NCBI GenBank assembly: GCA_023053685.1
Contig: JALIGW010000004.1
Coordinates: forward strand, 81,655,297 to 81,719,296
Direction: 5' to 3'
Length of the DNA: 64,000 nucleotides
DNA from: Diadophis punctatus similis
Lineage: Eukaryota; Chordata; Lepidosauria; Squamata; Dipsadidae
The position numbers and the translations under genes were made by a program. Under the pieces are notes generated by a model. That model was given only the letters and a program-made list of their open reading frames with translations. It searched no databases and was not told the origin of the DNA. This document shows, in pieces, positions 61,527 to 64,000 of the stretch. The first letter of the stretch is position 1. Every line of letters begins with the position of its first letter.

Positions 61527-61683
61527 CTTGGGAGACAAACGATTGTTTATTAAACTTCAAAAACACAACCATCTCGTTTAATTTTCGCAGCACAAGACGA
61601 GCAAAGTAAATACACAAGCAACTTCACTCACAAATGACTCAATTTGTTTTCGAACCAAGATACTCGTCAACGGCAAAAAAAAA

Positions 61684-61720
<37 letters not shown>

Positions 61721-62017
61721 AGACCCCCCCAAAAAAATATTTTAATAGTTTGACTGGTTATTCTTAAAATTCTAAATTGATTTTTCTGAAAGTAAAAATT
61801 CCCTTAGGGCAACAGGACGTTACATAATTAAACTGCAGCACTAAATTACATTTCATGCCTTGGTTACAACGCTATTAATTTTAAGCTCCGGCATTCCAGC
61901 CGTCAACTTTGTTTTACTTTCAATCAGAATGAAAACAAACTCAAGACCATCCAGGCTACGTACTAAGAGAGGTTCCAGTTCAATACGACGATCATTATCA
62001 CGACCTTAAACAAATAG
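61527..62017. other. Intron 8 sequence, with (CA)n at 61685-61716
   Basis: No exon 8 candidate was found here; otherwise AT-rich sequence with no recognised element. Confidence 0.55.
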
Positions 62018-62405
62018 AGGTAGCCCTAAACTTAGAACGGTTCATTTAGTGACCATTCAAGTTACAACGGCACTGAAAAAAAATGTGATTTTTCACACTT
62101 AAGACCGTTGCACCATCTCCATCAAAATTCTAGATGCTTGGCAACCGACTCACATTTATGACGGTGGCAGTGTCCCGGGGGGGAGGGTCACGTGATCCCC
62201 TTTGGCGACCTTCTGACAAGCAAAATCAATGGGGAAGCCCGATTCGCTTAACGACTGTGCTTCTAACTTATCAACTGCAGGGATTCACTTAACAACGGTG
62301 GCAAGAAAGGTCTTACAATGGGGCAAAACTCAACCTTAACAAAAGGTCTCCTTCGACAACAGAAATGTTGGGCTCAATTGTGGTCGTAAGTCGAGGACTA
62401 CCGGT
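62018..62405. mobile_element. MITE (AGGTAGTCCTCGACTTA family)
   Basis: AGGTAGCCCTAAACTTAGAA to TAAGTCGAGGACTACCGG. Confidence 0.8.
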
Positions 62406-62442
62406 ATGTAATGGTGATTTTTTTAAAAAAATGAGTGGCAGT

Positions 62443-62660
62443 CAGGGGTGAAATTCAGCAGGTTCTGACAGGTTCTGGAGAACCGGTAGCGGAAATTTTG
62501 AGTAGTTCGGAGAACCGGCAAATAAAACCTCTGGCTGGCCCCAGAGTGTGGAGGGATGGAGATTTTACAATATTCTTCCCTTCCACGCCCACTAAGCCAC
62601 CCCACGCCCACCAAGCCACACCCACCGAACCGGTAGTAAAAAATTTGGATTTCACCACTG
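62443..62660. mobile_element. hAT-like MITE (CAGGGGTGAAATTC family), complete
   Basis: Flanks GTGGCAGT and GTGGCAAT match at 7 of 8; right end GGATTTCACCACTG. Lacks the VNTR of 8652-9025. Confidence 0.88.
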
Positions 62661-62674
62661 GTGGCAATATAAAC

Positions 62675-63800
62675 TCTCAACAGTAGTAACTGTGAGAGGG
62701 ATCTTGGAGTCCTAGTGGACAACCATTTAAGTATGAGCCAGCCGTGTGCAGCAGCTGTCGAAAAAGCCAACACAGTTCTAAGCTGCATTAACAGAGGGAT
62801 AGAATCAAGATCACATGGAGTGTTAATACCACATTATAATGCCTTGGTAAGGCCACACTTGGAATACTGCATACAATTTTGGTCGCCATGTTGTAAAAAA
62901 AAGAAGTTGAGACTCTAGAACAGTGATGGCGAAACTTTTTCTTCTTGCGTGCCAAAAATGCCAGCACACAACCCCCCCACGCGCGCCACACTGCGCATGC
63001 ACGCATCCCCGCACATGCGTCCACCCGTTGGGCCATTTTTCACCCTCAGGCTTCCCTGAAGCCCCTGGAGTATGAAATACGGCCCAATGGGCAAACCGGA
63101 AGTTTAGAAAAACGGACTTCCGGTTTGCCTGTTGGGCCATTTTCGCACTCCGGACGATTCAGGAGGCTTCCCTGAAGCCTCCTGAAGCCTGGGGAAGGTG
63201 AAAACGGCCGTCTACAAGGCCGAAAATCAGCTGGCCAGCCCGCGCATGCACACTGGAGCTGACATAGGGCAACGCCTCACGTGCCCTCAGCTATGACTCC
63301 GCGTGCCACCTGTGGCACACGTGCCATAGGTTCGCCAACACGGCTCTAGAAAGAGTGCAGAGAAGAGCAACAAAGATGATTAGGGGACTGGAGGTTAAAA
63401 CATATGAAGAATGGTTGCAGCAACTGGGTATGTCTAGTTTAATGACGAGAAAGACTAGGGGTGACATGATAGCAGTGTTCCAATATCTCAGGGGTTGCCA
63501 CAAAGAAGAGGGAGTCAAGCTATTCTCCAAAGCACCAGAAGGCAGGACAAGAAGCAATGGGTGGAAACTAATCAAGGAGAGAAGCAACTTAGAACTAAGG
63601 AGAAATTTCCTGACAGTTGGAACAATTAATCAGTGGAACAACTTGCCTCCAGAAATTGTAAATTCTCCAACACTGGAAGTTTTTAAGAAGATATTGGATA
63701 ACCATTTGTATGAAGTGGTGTAGGGTTTCCTGCCTAAGCAGGGGGTTGGACTAGAAGACCTCCAAGGTCCCTTCCAACTCTGTTATTCTATTTCTATTTC
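62675..63800 (+). mobile_element. CR1-type LINE 3' part carrying a hAT
   Basis: Plus strand encodes [56 protein letters not shown] and NLPPEIVNSPTLEVFKK, then the 3' end to TGTTATTCTATTTC. Split by 62921-63343. Confidence 0.93.
62921..63343. mobile_element. hAT-like MITE (CAGTGATGGCGAAAC) in CR1
   Basis: Perfect duplication CTCTAGAA at 62913-62920 and 63344-63351. Confidence 0.93.
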
Positions 63801-64000
63801 ATAAGTCAACTGGATGTGTTGGAAATACAATTTCAAGATTTCCTAGCCTAATGGGAACTGAAAAAGTTACAAGCCAATATTTGGTGGGTTGCAGAAAGAG
63901 AAAGTTTAAAATTTAATGTTTCCCTTTTAGTCTAGATTTATTTGCGGGTTCATTTTTTTAAAAAAAAAACGGCCTGAGGGGGCAAATTCATCTGGGGAAT
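63801..64000. other. Intron 8 sequence at the window edge
   Basis: No exon or repeat recognised. Confidence 0.5.

Noticed and set aside
59295..60079. Overlapping GC-rich frames of 130 codons
   Set aside because: Interior of the long foldback MITE, no protein family signal.
63355..63723. 122-codon frame with [15 protein letters not shown]
   Set aside because: CR1 LINE ORF2 C-terminus; a transposon remnant, not a host gene.
61527..64000. LRRK2 exon 8
   Set aside because: No segment resembling the residues before exon 9 was found; it must lie beyond the window.

Overview
The window is vertebrate genomic DNA, most likely from a squamate reptile and probably a snake. I base this on the repeat content: CR1 LINE tails that run straight into (AGAAT)n microsatellites, tRNA-headed SINEs of squamate type, many short DNA transposons, and L1 and R4-like LINE fragments. 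There are no bacterial features.

One protein-coding gene fills almost the whole window on the minus strand: LRRK2 (leucine-rich repeat kinase 2). I could place 39 consecutive coding exons, equivalent to human exons 9 to 47, from 61526 down to 1. The 5' part (exons 1-8) and the last exons of the WD40 domain lie outside the window. Every exon boundary keeps the reading frame with its neighbour. The joined exons total 6056 nt, about 2018 codons, with no stop or frameshift. In order of translation: armadillo-type repeats (61.5-46.6 kb), ankyrin-like repeats (46.8-44.6 kb), the serine-containing hinge (44.5-41.0 kb), leucine-rich repeats (39.3-29.0 kb), ROC GTPase (27.5-23.5 kb), COR (22.8-14.4 kb), kinase (12.6-5.4 kb), and WD40 (4.8 kb to the window edge).

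The introns are mostly repeats. They hold at least seven small hAT-like families, many copies with 8-bp target-site duplications; three TA-flanked MITE families (ends AGGTAGTCCTCGACTTA, CCGTATTTTTCGGAGTATAAG and CCGTGTTTCCCCGAAAATAAG); a mariner deletion derivative; CR1, L1, L2-like and R4-like LINE pieces; LTR-like pieces; two or three SINE families; VNTRs; and long simple repeats. Nested insertions allow local relative dating.

I found no second gene and no sign of an unknown multi-gene system. The observations most worth following are: two Ras-like residues in the ROC GTPase (Ala at the human T1343 position and Gln at the R1398 position); several intron features likely to matter for splicing (a GC donor after exon 15, a SINE directly against the exon 36 donor, a 250-nt pyrimidine tract before exon 19, a tandem duplication reaching into exon 45, exon 27 between direct repeats); hAT copies in or near the same site in CR1; and large foldback structures inside MITEs.
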